Below, in pieces: positions 16,523 to 25,131 of a stretch of DNA of 64,000 bases. This DNA is from Bradyrhizobium sp. SZCCHNS1050 (GTDB taxonomy: Bacteria > Pseudomonadota > Alphaproteobacteria > Rhizobiales > Xanthobacteraceae): assembly GCF_032484785.1 (NCBI RefSeq), contig NZ_JAUETR010000001.1, positions 3,537,501 through 3,601,500 of the forward strand, in the 5' to 3' direction. The notes beneath the pieces were generated by a model. It was given only the letters and a program-made list of their open reading frames with translations. It ran no database searches and was not told the DNA's origin. Within the stretch, counting starts at the first letter, position 1. Every line of letters begins with the position of its first letter. Position numbers and translations under genes: made by a program.

Positions 16523-17248
16523 TCAGCTCGCGGCCGCCTCGGCAAAGCCGAGATAGCTCGCCGCCACGCGCTCGTCGGTGGCGATCTCGCTGGCCTTGCC
16601 GTTGAGCACGAACTCGCCGAGTTCCATGACATAGGCGCGGTCGGCGACCTTGAGCGCGGCCTTGGCGTTCTGCTCGACCAGCAGCACCGAGACGCCTTCC
16701 TGGCGCAGCTTGGCGACGATTTCGAAGATGCCGGCGACGATGATCGGCGCCAGGCCAAGGCTGGGCTCGTCCAGCATCAGCATCTTTGGCGCGCCCATCA
16801 GCGCGCGCCCCATCGCCAGCATCTGCTGCTCGCCGCCGGAGAGCGTGCCGGCGAGCTGCTTGCGCCGCTCCTTGAGCTTCGGAAACAGCGTGTAGACGTG
16901 CTCGAAGCCGCGTGCGGCGTGGGCCTTCGACATTCTGAAAGCGCCGAGCTGCAGATTATCCTCCACGTTCATGGTGGCGAACAGCTCGCGATGCTCCGGC
17001 ACCAGACAGAGACCGCGCGCGACGCGGTCCTCGATCTCCAGCCGGGCCATGTCCTCGCCCAGGAAGGAGACGCGACCCTTCAGCGGAAACACGCCCATGA
17101 TGGCACTGAGCAGCGTGGTCTTGCCGGCGCCGTTGGCGCCGATGATGGTGACGATCTCGTTCTCGGCCACGGTGAGCGAGACCGAGCGAACCGCCTCGAC
17201 CTTGCCGTAGGAGACATGGGCGTCGGTGACTTCCAGCAGCGTGCTCAT
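16523..17248 (-). CDS. Branched-chain-type ABC transporter ATPase (LivF-like) of the aromatic acid importer
   Basis: The protein has 241 residues. Walker A is IIGANGAGKTTLL, the signature is LSGGEQQMLAMGRAL and Walker B is MLMLDEPSLGLAP. The start at 17248 overlaps the end of the fused permease-ATPase gene by four bases (ATGA). It pairs with the LivG half of that fusion. The set of three genes plus the CouP-like protein makes a full importer, agreeing with the four-gene CouPSTU naming in R. palustris. Confidence 0.9.
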   Translation of the reverse strand: MSTLLEVTDAHVSYGKVEAVRSVSLTVAENEIVTIIGANGAGKTTLLSAIMGVFPLKGRVSFLGEDMARLEIEDRVARGLCLVPEHRELFATMNVEDNLQLGAFRMSKAHAARGFEHVYTLFPKLKERRKQLAGTLSGGEQQMLAMGRALMGAPKMLMLDEPSLGLAPIIVAGIFEIVAKLRQEGVSVLLVEQNAKAALKVADRAYVMELGEFVLNGKASEIATDERVAASYLGFAEAAAS

Positions 17249-19014
17249 GCGGTGGCTCCGAGATACGCCTTGATGACCTCCGGATTGGTCTTGATCGCGG
17301 CAGGTGTGCCCTCGGCGATCTTGGTGCCGAAATCGAGCACCACGATGCGGTCGGCGAGGTCCATGACAAATCCCATGTCGTGTTCGACCAGCAGCACCGA
17401 CATGCCGCCGGCGCGGAGGTCGCGCAGCAGCGCGCCGAGGCGCTGCTTCTCCATGTGGCGCAGGCCGGCGGCCGGCTCGTCGAGCAGCAGCAGCATCGGA
17501 TCCACGCACAGCGCGCGGGCGATCTCGACGATGCGCTGCTGGCCGAGAGACAACGAGCCGGCAAGCTGGTGCATCTGGTCGCCGAGCCCGACGCGCTCGA
17601 TCTGCCGCGCGGCTTCCGCGAGCAGCTTGGCTTCGTCGCCGCGATCGAGCCGGAACATGCTCGTGAGCGCGTTGGAATGGCCGCGCAGATGCGCGCCGAT
17701 CGCGACGTTCTCGAGCACCGTCATGTCCGGCACCAGCTTGACGTGCTGGAAGGTACGGGAAATGCCGAGCTTGACGACGTCCTGCGGCGGGGCGTTGCCG
17801 ACGGCCTTGCCGAGCACCGAGATGTTGCCGGAGGTCGGCGGCAGCACGCCGGTGATCAGGTTGAAGGTCGTGCTCTTGCCGGCGCCGTTCGGGCCGATCA
17901 GCGCGACGATCTCGCGGGACTGGACATCGAACGAGACGTTGTTGACCGCGACCACGCCGCCGAACTGCTTACGCGCGTTGTCGACCTGGAGCAGCACGTT
18001 TGGAGTCGTCGCAGATCGCTCCCGCGCGGGCAGTTTGACCGACGTGTCCGGCTGCTTGGCAACCGGCTTGAACGGCAGCCGCGCCGTCAGCCACGGCCAC
18101 AGGCCGGTCGGGGCGAGCTGGAGAAGCGTGACGAGGAGAATGCCGAACACGATGGTCTCGAGCTGGCCCTCGCCATGCAGCAGCAGCGGGAGGTAGCTCT
18201 GCAGCACCTCTTTCAGCACGACGACGATCGCCGCGCCGAGCACGCCGCCCCAGACATAGCCGGCGCCGCCGACGACGGCGACGAACAGATATTCGATGCC
18301 GGCCTGGGCGCCGAACGGCGTCGGGTTCACGGCGCGGGTGAAGTGCGCATAGAGCCAGCCCGAGAGGCCGGCGAGCACGGCGGCATAGATGAACACCAGC
18401 AGCTTGGCGCGAGGTGCATAGACGCCGAACGCTTCCGCCGCGATGTGGCCGCGGCGCAGCGCGCGAATGGCGCGGCCGGTGCGGGAGTCCAGCAGGTTCA
18501 TCGTCAACAGTGCGGAGATCAGAACGGCGGCCCAGATCGCGAAATAGATCGTGCCGGGATCGAGCATCTTGAGGCTGCCGATCGACAGCGGCGGGATGCC
18601 GGAGATGCCGTCGTTGCGGCCGAGGAAGGCGAGCTTGCTGAACAGATAGAACAGGCCGAGGCCCCAGGCGAGCGTGCCGAGCGGCAGATAGTGGCCGGAC
18701 AGCCTGACCGTGACGAGGCCGAGCAGAACGGCGGCGAGGCCGGACACCAGCAGCGACAGCGGCAGGGTCAGCCACGGCGATACGCCGTAATTGGCCGACA
18801 GCACCGCAGTCGTGTAGGCGCCGAAGCCGACAAAGGCGGCCTGGCCGAACGAGGTCAGACCGCCGACGCCGGTCAGCAGCACCAGCCCCATCGCGACCAG
18901 CGCCGACAGGCCGATATTGTCGAGCAGCACGATCCAGAACGGCGGCATGCCCGGGACGAACGGGATCGCCGCGACGATGACGGCAAAGACGATGAGAGGC
19001 CAACGCTCGCGCAC
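17245..19014 (-). CDS. Fused LivM permease and LivG ATPase of the aromatic acid importer
   Basis: The protein has 589 residues. Residues 1-310 are a LivM-type permease with many hydrophobic segments (for example LSALVAMGLVLLTGVGGLTS and GGAGYVWGGVLGAAIVVVL). A linker follows (KPVAKQPDTSVKLPARERS), then a full LivG ATPase: Walker A LIGPNGAGKSTTF, signature LSLGQQRIVEIARAL, Walker B LLLLDEPAAGL and a final EVIKAYLG. LivM and LivG are usually separate, as in the other operon of this window. The start is GTG at 19014, three bases after the LivH stop. Confidence 0.9.
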   Translation of the reverse strand: MRERWPLIVFAVIVAAIPFVPGMPPFWIVLLDNIGLSALVAMGLVLLTGVGGLTSFGQAAFVGFGAYTTAVLSANYGVSPWLTLPLSLLVSGLAAVLLGLVTVRLSGHYLPLGTLAWGLGLFYLFSKLAFLGRNDGISGIPPLSIGSLKMLDPGTIYFAIWAAVLISALLTMNLLDSRTGRAIRALRRGHIAAEAFGVYAPRAKLLVFIYAAVLAGLSGWLYAHFTRAVNPTPFGAQAGIEYLFVAVVGGAGYVWGGVLGAAIVVVLKEVLQSYLPLLLHGEGQLETIVFGILLVTLLQLAPTGLWPWLTARLPFKPVAKQPDTSVKLPARERSATTPNVLLQVDNARKQFGGVVAVNNVSFDVQSREIVALIGPNGAGKSTTFNLITGVLPPTSGNISVLGKAVGNAPPQDVVKLGISRTFQHVKLVPDMTVLENVAIGAHLRGHSNALTSMFRLDRGDEAKLLAEAARQIERVGLGDQMHQLAGSLSLGQQRIVEIARALCVDPMLLLLDEPAAGLRHMEKQRLGALLRDLRAGGMSVLLVEHDMGFVMDLADRIVVLDFGTKIAEGTPAAIKTNPEVIKAYLGATA

Positions 19015-19017
19015 GGC

Positions 19018-20058
19018 TCAATCCTTCTCTTCTTCGACCGCGGGCGCGGCGAGCGAACGCAGCAGCAGAACCGGGATCAGCAGCGTGAAGACGATCACCT
19101 CCTTGAAGTTGGAGGCATAGAACGAGGAGAACGCCTCGACGATGCCGACGACGAGCGCGGCGACCGCAGTCAGCGGATAGCTGATCAGGCCGCCGATGAT
19201 CGCGGCGATGAAGCCTTTGAGGCCGATCAGGAAGCCGGTGTCGTAATAGAGCGTCGTGATCGGGACGATCAGGATACCCGAGAGCGCGCCGATGGTGGAG
19301 GCCAGCAGGAACGCGATCTGGCCCGACAGCGTGGTGCGGATGCCGACGAGGCGGGCGCCGAGCCGGTTGACGGCGGTGGCGCGCAGCGCCTTGCCGTAGA
19401 GCGTCAGGCCGAAGAACAGCCAGAGGCCGACGATGAAGGCGATGGTGATGCCGTAGACCGCCATGCCCTGCCCGGTGAAGCGCAGCGAGCCGAGCGTCGC
19501 CGTGGCATTGAGCAGGGTCGGGCCACGCTGGCCCTCGGCGCCGAAGAACAGCAGGCCGAGGCCCTGCAGTGCGAGGTGAACGCCGACCGAGGCGATCAGC
19601 AGCACCAGCACCGAGGTGTGCGCGAGCGGCTGGAACACGATGCGGTAGAGCGACAGGCCGATGCTGGCCACGATCAGCAGCGACAGCACCAGGCTGACGC
19701 CGGCGGGCATGCGCTGGTTCGCCGCCCACATGCTGGCGAGCAGAATGACGACAGGGAGGGCGACGTTGAGGCCGAAGGTGCGCGCGATCTTCGGCGCGTG
19801 CAGCGTCTTGCGCATGGCGTAGAGGTCGAAGGCGAAGGCCGCGAGCCCGATCACGACGGCGAGCTTCGCGGTGCCGGGCATTTGGCCGGCAGCGAGCGAG
19901 GCATAGGTGAGGGCGCCGTAGGTGACGAATTCGCCCTGCGGGATCAGGATCACCCGGGTGACGGCAAACACCAGCACGAGCGCCAGCCCGAGCAGCGCGT
20001 AGATCGCGCCATTGGTAATGCCGTCCTGCAACAGGAACAGCAAGATCGTTGTGTTCAA
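19018..20058 (-). CDS. LivH-like permease of the aromatic acid importer
   Basis: The protein has 346 residues with LivH features: ITNGAIYALLGLALVLVFAV, RVILIPQGEFVTYGAL, GKALRATAVNRLGARLVGI and the final AFSSFYASNFKEVIVFTLLI. The start codon appears to be TTG at 20058, with GGGGGAG eight bases upstream; no ATG fits the conserved N-terminus. It is the first gene of the minus-strand transporter operon and faces the MarR gene across a 197-base control region. Confidence 0.88.
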   Translation of the reverse strand: MNTTILLFLLQDGITNGAIYALLGLALVLVFAVTRVILIPQGEFVTYGALTYASLAAGQMPGTAKLAVVIGLAAFAFDLYAMRKTLHAPKIARTFGLNVALPVVILLASMWAANQRMPAGVSLVLSLLIVASIGLSLYRIVFQPLAHTSVLVLLIASVGVHLALQGLGLLFFGAEGQRGPTLLNATATLGSLRFTGQGMAVYGITIAFIVGLWLFFGLTLYGKALRATAVNRLGARLVGIRTTLSGQIAFLLASTIGALSGILIVPITTLYYDTGFLIGLKGFIAAIIGGLISYPLTAVAALVVGIVEAFSSFYASNFKEVIVFTLLIPVLLLRSLAAPAVEEEKD

Positions 20059-20159
20059 GACAGGACGCTCCCCCTCTGTGGTGACCGGGCGCGGCCGGCG
20101 CCCTGCGCCGTCCGCCGGTCTTGGGCAGTTGAATTGGGCTGCCCGTGTTTGATATAGTG

Positions 20160-20182
20160 GATAACAATTATCGATTATAATC
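20160..20182. promoter_or_regulatory. Overlapping dyads between the ABC operon and the MarR gene (candidate CouR operator)
   Basis: Three symmetric elements overlap: GATAACAATTATC (20160-20172), TTATCGATTATAA (20168-20180, the shared TTAT-N5-ATAA form) and the perfect palindrome GATTATAATC (20173-20182). They stand about 100 bases from the LivH start and 75 from the MarR start, so one bound repressor could control both directions. Confidence 0.65.
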
Positions 20183-20255
20183 TCAAGGCCGCTGTTCCGG
20201 CTGCGGCATTCGAGACCAGGGATGGAAGCAAATGCGATGAATTTGGCGGACCGTG

Positions 20256-20762
20256 ATGGCCGATAGCGCCAAGCCCGTCAGCAAGAGGGAAAGCCGCAAG
20301 GAAGCTGCCGTAGCGGCCGACGAGACGCAAGCGGTCCAGCTCGGCGAGCTGTCGGATCTGCTTGGCTATGTGCTGAAACGGGCGCAGTTGAAGGTGTTCG
20401 AGGACTTCCTGCGCTGCGTCGCGCCGCTGCAACTGACGCCGGCCCAGTTCTCGGTGCTGCTGCTGCTCGACGCCAATCCGGGCCGTAACCAGACCGAGAT
20501 CGCCAACACCCTGGGCATCCTGCGGCCGAACTTCGTGTCCTTGCTGGACAGCCTCGAGAGCCGCGACCTGTGTGCGCGGGTGCGTTCGGCCAACGACCGG
20601 CGCTCGCACATCCTGATGCTGACCGAGAAGGGCCGCGCCGTGCTGGCCCGCGCCAAGAAGCTGGTGGTGTCGAAGCATGAGGCGCGGCTCAACGAGCTGC
20701 TGGGCCCGGATGGTCGCGACGCGCTGCTGGCGATGCTCACCAAGATCGCGGAGGAGTTCTGA
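20256..20762 (+). CDS. couR: MarR-family regulator, CouR-like
   Basis: The protein has 168 residues. The winged helix is seen in LQLTPAQFSVLLLLDANPG, NQTEIANTLGILRPNFVSLL, DSLESRDLCARVRSANDRRS and ILMLTEKGRAVLARA. I use ATG at 20256; a GTG directly before it is in frame. It is divergent from the aromatic acid transporter. In R. palustris the MarR protein CouR represses the coumarate genes and is released by p-coumaroyl-CoA; by synteny and shared operators I infer the same here. Confidence 0.85.
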   Translation: MADSAKPVSKRESRKEAAVAADETQAVQLGELSDLLGYVLKRAQLKVFEDFLRCVAPLQLTPAQFSVLLLLDANPGRNQTEIANTLGILRPNFVSLLDSLESRDLCARVRSANDRRSHILMLTEKGRAVLARAKKLVVSKHEARLNELLGPDGRDALLAMLTKIAEEF

Positions 20763-20780
20763 AGGACGCAGTCGCGCCCC

Positions 20781-22061
20781 TCAATCGACCAGGATGACCC
20801 TGACGTCGTTCACGTTGGTGAGGGTCGGTCCGGTCTGCAGCAGGCCGCCGGTCGCGGCGAAGAACGCGGTGGCGTCGTTGTTGGCGAGATAGGCCTGCGG
20901 ATCCAGCCCCTGCGCCCGCATCGCGGCGATGACCTCGGCATCGACGAGCGCACCGGCCGGATCGGAGGCGCTGCCGCCGCCGCCATCGGCGCCGTCGGTG
21001 TCGCCGGCGAGCGCCGCGACGCCCTCCATGTCCTTGAGGAGGTCGGCGAGCGCCAGGGCATATTCCTGGTTCGGGCCGCCGCGGCCCTGGCCGCGCACCG
21101 TCACGGTGAGCTCGCCGCCGGAAATGATCGCCATGCGGCGGCCGAGCGCGCGGGCCTCGCGTGCCAGCTTGGCGTGATCGGCCGCGACCTCGCGGGCCTC
21201 ACCCTCGAGATCGGCGCCGAGATCGAGCACGTCGTAGCCCGCGGTCTTGACGCTGGCCACGGCCGCCTCCAGCGAGCTGGCGGGGCGCGCGATCAGCTCG
21301 AACGAGGCGCGGGCGAAGGCGGCATCGCCGGGCTTGCAGCTCTCATTGGCGGCATCATCGAGCGCCCGGCCGATCGCCGGGTCGACCTCGAGCTTGTATT
21401 TGGCGACGATGCCGCGGGCATCGGCCAGCGTGGTCGGATCGGGCACCGTCGGACCCGATGCGATCGCCGAGGGATCGTCATGCGGCACGTCGGAGATCGC
21501 CAGCGTCACGATCTCGGCCTTCTGCCCGGCCCGCGCCAGCCGGCCGCCCTTGATGCGCGACAGATGCTTGCGGACCGTATTCATTTCACCGATCGGTGCG
21601 CCCGAGCGGAGCAGCGCGCGGGTCAGCTGCTGCTTCTGCGCGAAGCTGACACCGTTCACCGGCGCGACCCAATTGGCGGACCCACCACCGGAGAGCAGCA
21701 CCAGCATCAGGTCGCCGGGCTCGGCGGTTGCCGCCAATTGCAGCGTCTCGTCGGCGGCCTTCAGCCCGGCCTCGTCCGGCATCGGATGTCCGGCCTCGAT
21801 CACCTTCACCCGCCGGGTCGGCACGCCATGGCCGTGGCGGGTGGTTGCGATGCCGGTCAGCTTCGCGGGATCGAACCCGAGCGTGTCCAGGTAATGGCGC
21901 TCGGCCGCGAGCGCCATCGCGGCCGCGCCCTTGCCGGCGGCGAGGCAGATGATTCGTCCTTTCGGAGCCGCCGGCAGGAATGCCGGCAGCACCACGTCGG
22001 GATGCGCCGCAGCGACGGCAGCATCGAAGATCGAGCGCAACAACGGACGGCGGCTGGTCAT
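20781..22061 (-). CDS. gckA: Glycerate 2-kinase (MOFRL family)
   Basis: The protein has 426 residues. It begins with the DUF4147 part (LRSIFDAAVAAAHPDVVLP, then IICLAAGKGAAAMALAAE) and ends with the MOFRL part: MAIISGGELTVTVRGQGRGG, NQEYALALA and ALAGDTDGADGGGGSASDPAG. These match glycerate 2-kinase of the GckA/TtuD group, which makes 2-phosphoglycerate from glycerate. It follows the first solute-binding protein gene by 28 bases and may share its transcript. Its link to the transporters is unclear. Confidence 0.9.
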   Translation of the reverse strand: MTSRRPLLRSIFDAAVAAAHPDVVLPAFLPAAPKGRIICLAAGKGAAAMALAAERHYLDTLGFDPAKLTGIATTRHGHGVPTRRVKVIEAGHPMPDEAGLKAADETLQLAATAEPGDLMLVLLSGGGSANWVAPVNGVSFAQKQQLTRALLRSGAPIGEMNTVRKHLSRIKGGRLARAGQKAEIVTLAISDVPHDDPSAIASGPTVPDPTTLADARGIVAKYKLEVDPAIGRALDDAANESCKPGDAAFARASFELIARPASSLEAAVASVKTAGYDVLDLGADLEGEAREVAADHAKLAREARALGRRMAIISGGELTVTVRGQGRGGPNQEYALALADLLKDMEGVAALAGDTDGADGGGGSASDPAGALVDAEVIAAMRAQGLDPQAYLANNDATAFFAATGGLLQTGPTLTNVNDVRVILVD

Positions 22062-22089
22062 GCGGCGCCGCCCGTCTGCCGTGCAGAGC

Positions 22090-23313
22090 CTATTTCAGCT
22101 CGCCGCTCATGACCTCGCCGAACAACTGCCAGCGCTCGCCCTTGAACTGCATCAGCTGCAGCTGCTCGATCGGCTGGAAGTCGTCCGGACCGGTGGTCAG
22201 CGTGATGCCGGGCAACAGCCCGCCCTGCGCAAACTGCTTCAGGCCTGCCGCCTGCTTCATGACATTGGCGCGGGTCAGTTCGTCGCCGCATCGCTTCAGC
22301 ACCTCGACCATTGTGGTGGCGATGTTGTAACCGGTCAGCGCCGACGAATCCACGGGGTTGATTTCCGGCAGATATTTGGCGAGCAGCTCCCTGAACGCGC
22401 CAAGACCGGGGTCGTTGGCCCATTGCGGATCGGAGGCATCCTTGGCATAGGCGGCCGAGATCACCCCTTGCGAGTTCTCGACGCCGGCCGGCCGCATCAC
22501 CGCCGCGGTCGAGGCGCTGACGTTCGAGATGATGGTGAGCGGCTTCCAGTTCATCTCGCCGAGCTTCTTGATCGCCTGTGCGCCGGATTTCGGTGTGGTG
22601 AACAGCACGACGATGTCCGGATTGGCCGACTTCATCTTGACGATGTGCGACTCGATTGTGGGCTCGGCGATCTCATAGCTCTCCTCCAGCACCACACGGG
22701 AGGTGTCGCCAAGGCCATCCTTGAGACCCTTCAGATAGTCCTTGCCCATGTCGTCGTTCTGGTAGAGCACCGCGATCTTGCCGGTCGGATTCTGTGCGGT
22801 GAGGTATTTGGCATAGATGCGGGCTTCCGACTGATAGCTCGGCAGCCAGCCCATGGTCCATGGATTGGTCTTGGGCTCGTTCCACTTGGTGGCGCCGGTG
22901 GCGACGAACAGCTGCGGCACCTTCTTGGCGTTCATGTATTTCTGGATCGCCGTGTTGGGCGCAGTCCCGAGCACGCCGAACAGGAAGAGCACCTCGTCGC
23001 TCTCCACCAGCTTGCGCGCCTGCTCGACGGTCTTTGGCGGCGAATAGGCGTCGTCGTAGGAGATGAAATTGATCTTGCGACCGTTGATGCCGCCCTCGTC
23101 GTTGACCTTCTTGAACACTGCCGACATCGCCTTGCCGACCGAGCCGTAGGCCGAGGCCGGGCCGCTATAGGGCACGATGTTGCCGATCCTGATCTCGGTG
23201 TCGCTGGCGCCGGTGTCGTATTTCTTGTCGGCATGGGCGCTGCCGGCAACGGCGCCAGCCAGGGCGAGACCGAGCAGGCTGGAGAGCGTGCGGCGGGTGA
23301 GGGCAGTGGTCAC
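22090..23313 (-). CDS. Branched-chain-type ABC binding protein, paralogue 1 of 3
   Basis: The protein has 407 residues. A signal peptide (TRRTLSSLLGLALAGAVAGS, ending SAHA) is followed by DKKYDTGASDTEIRIGN and IVPYSGPASAYGSVGKAMSA, the Peripla_BP_6 pattern. The start is GTG at 23313 with AAGGAG seven bases upstream; the longer frame to 23460 has no signal sequence at its front. It is clearly homologous along its length to the two proteins at 23563 and 25132 but carries differences through the ligand region. Dicarboxylates or fatty acids are the likely ligands. Confidence 0.88.
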   Translation of the reverse strand: MTTALTRRTLSSLLGLALAGAVAGSAHADKKYDTGASDTEIRIGNIVPYSGPASAYGSVGKAMSAVFKKVNDEGGINGRKINFISYDDAYSPPKTVEQARKLVESDEVLFLFGVLGTAPNTAIQKYMNAKKVPQLFVATGATKWNEPKTNPWTMGWLPSYQSEARIYAKYLTAQNPTGKIAVLYQNDDMGKDYLKGLKDGLGDTSRVVLEESYEIAEPTIESHIVKMKSANPDIVVLFTTPKSGAQAIKKLGEMNWKPLTIISNVSASTAAVMRPAGVENSQGVISAAYAKDASDPQWANDPGLGAFRELLAKYLPEINPVDSSALTGYNIATTMVEVLKRCGDELTRANVMKQAAGLKQFAQGGLLPGITLTTGPDDFQPIEQLQLMQFKGERWQLFGEVMSGELK

Positions 23314-23515
23314 GTGGGGACTCCTTCTCGGCCTTGGAGCTTGGCCTTGTTGTTGGATCCGCCCGCAAGGCGGGCGACTCGTTTCACTCCGGACGAGTCC
23401 CCATAGCGCAGCCGCGCGCTCGGCGTAACCGGCGCCGCTGCATGACCGCCTCTCTTTCAACTCCTAGCTTAAGAAATTCTTGGCAAAGACAGCAAAGATG
23501 CTTGGAGAGAGCGCT

Positions 23516-23538
23516 GCCTGCGGCGCGAGGCCGCAGGC
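23516..23538 (-). terminator. Hairpin after binding protein 2 (possible terminator, no U-run)
   Basis: GCCTGCGGC (23516-23524) pairs with GCCGCAGGC (23530-23538) around a 5-base loop. It lies 25 bases after the stop of paralogue 2 on the minus strand. There is no T-run, so it may only slow decay of the message. Confidence 0.4.
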
Positions 23539-23562
23539 GGCGGTTTCAACTGCGTCTCGTCG

Positions 23563-24786
23563 TTAGCCGCCGACGTCGGCGGAGATCACGTCGCCGAACA
23601 GCTCCCACTTCTCGCCCTTGAAGCGCATCAGTTGCAGCTGGCTGACGGGTGCGAAGTCGGTCGCCGAGGTGTTGATCGTGATGCCAGGCAGCAGCATCTC
23701 GGTGCGGAAGTTGCGCAGCGATGCGGCCTGCTTCATGACGTTCTCGCGAGTGAGGTCGTCGCCGCATTGCTTCAGCACCTGCACCAGCGTCTGGGCCACG
23801 CTGTAGCCGACGACGGTGCCGCCATCGAGTTTGTCGCCCTCGGGGAAATCCTTTGCCATGAAGTCGAGGAATTGTTTCATCCCGGCGTCATCCTTCCATT
23901 GCGGATCGGAGACGTCCTTGAGATAGGCCGCCGAGATGATGTCCTGCGAATTCTCATAGCCGGCCGGCTTCAGCACGCTGCCGACGGAGGCGGAGACGTT
24001 GTTGAGGATATGCAGCGCCTTCCAGTCGATCTCCTTGACCTTCTTGATTGCCTGCGCCGCAAATTTCGGCGTGGTGATGTTCACGAATACGTCGGCCCCG
24101 GTGGACTTGAGTTTGACAATGTGATTGTCGATCGAGGGTTCGGCGGTCTCGTAGCTCTCCTCCATGACGATCATTGAGGCGGCCTTGGCGCCAAGCCCAT
24201 CCTTCAGCCCTTTCAGATAGTCCTTGCCGTAATCATCGTTCTGATACAGCACCGCGATCTTGGCGTCCGGCTTTTCCTTCAGCAGATATTTTGCGTAGAT
24301 TCGGGATTCGCTCTGGTAGTTGGGCTGCCAGCCCATGGTCCAGGGGAAATCCTTCGGATCGTTCCACTTGGTGGCGCCGGTGGCGACGAACAGCTGCGGG
24401 ACCTTCTTCGAGTTCATGTACTTGTGGATCGCCGAGTTCGGCGGCGTGCCCAGCGAATTGAAGATGAACAGCACTTCATCGCTCTCGACCAGCTTGCGTG
24501 CCTGTTCAACCGTCTTCGGCGGCGAATAGGCGTCGTCATAGGAGATGAAGTTGATCTTGCGGCCGTTGATGCCTCCCTCGGCGTTGATCTTCTTGAAGTA
24601 GGCCGCCTCCGTCTTGCCGATGATGCCGTAGGCCGAGGCCGGCCCGCTATAGGGCATGATGTTGCCGATCTTGATCTCGGTGTCGGAGGCGCCGGTATCG
24701 TATTTCTTGTCGGCGGCGATTGCGGAGCTCGAGGCGAGAACGATGGCGGCAGCCGAGGCAAGGGCGGCCCGTCGCGTGATCATCAT
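23563..24786 (-). CDS. Branched-chain-type ABC binding protein, paralogue 2 of 3
   Basis: The protein has 407 residues with a signal peptide (MMITRRAALASAAAIVLASS, ending SAIA) and then DKKYDTGASDTEIKIGNIMP. The start at 24786 follows GGGAGAAACGCACC. It shares long identical stretches with paralogue 3, such as GRKINFISYDDAYSPPKTVE and ATGATKWNDPKDFPWTMGWQ. It has its own 5' region of 345 bases, so it may be transcribed separately from the transporter operon while using the same permease. Confidence 0.88.
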   Translation of the reverse strand: MMITRRAALASAAAIVLASSSAIAADKKYDTGASDTEIKIGNIMPYSGPASAYGIIGKTEAAYFKKINAEGGINGRKINFISYDDAYSPPKTVEQARKLVESDEVLFIFNSLGTPPNSAIHKYMNSKKVPQLFVATGATKWNDPKDFPWTMGWQPNYQSESRIYAKYLLKEKPDAKIAVLYQNDDYGKDYLKGLKDGLGAKAASMIVMEESYETAEPSIDNHIVKLKSTGADVFVNITTPKFAAQAIKKVKEIDWKALHILNNVSASVGSVLKPAGYENSQDIISAAYLKDVSDPQWKDDAGMKQFLDFMAKDFPEGDKLDGGTVVGYSVAQTLVQVLKQCGDDLTRENVMKQAASLRNFRTEMLLPGITINTSATDFAPVSQLQLMRFKGEKWELFGDVISADVGG

Positions 24787-25052
24787 GGTGCGTTTCTCCC
24801 GTGTTGGTTCTGGATGACGTGCCGTGGCTCCTTGACGGAAGCTCTCGTGTGTCGGGAAACTATAGCAGAGCCGCCGCGGCGTGGTTGCGACATCACGGCA
24901 CGGTCCGTGTTTTATCGGTCCGCGTCCGCGCAACATCTGCGCAGTTGCGAGAAGCGCGCACAATTTGGGCGGGTGATTGCTCTGCGAGAACAGCCTGAGA
25001 TCAGCTGGACGGTGTCTATCCACCGTTCATGGCATCGTCGGTGCGACCTACG
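24787..25052. other. Intergenic region between binding proteins 2 and 3
   Basis: No gene seen. The region is bounded by the terminator of the transporter operon at 25053-25084 and should hold the promoter of paralogue 2. A hexamer TTTATC lies near 24912 but I do not see a convincing promoter pair. Confidence 0.4.
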
Positions 25053-25084
25053 AAAAAGCCCTCCGCGCGGATGGCGCGGAGGGC
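25053..25084 (-). terminator. Rho-independent terminator of the livGFHM-binding protein operon
   Basis: On the minus strand the stem GCCCTCCGCGC (from 25084 down to 25074) pairs with GCGCGGAGGGC (25068 down to 25058) around a 5-base loop and is followed by TTTTT (25057-25053). It lies 48 bases after the stop of paralogue 3. Confidence 0.85.
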
Positions 25085-25131
25085 GAGGTTGAGATCGGCA
25101 CCGCTCTCGGCGGCGATGCTCGATTGCACGA

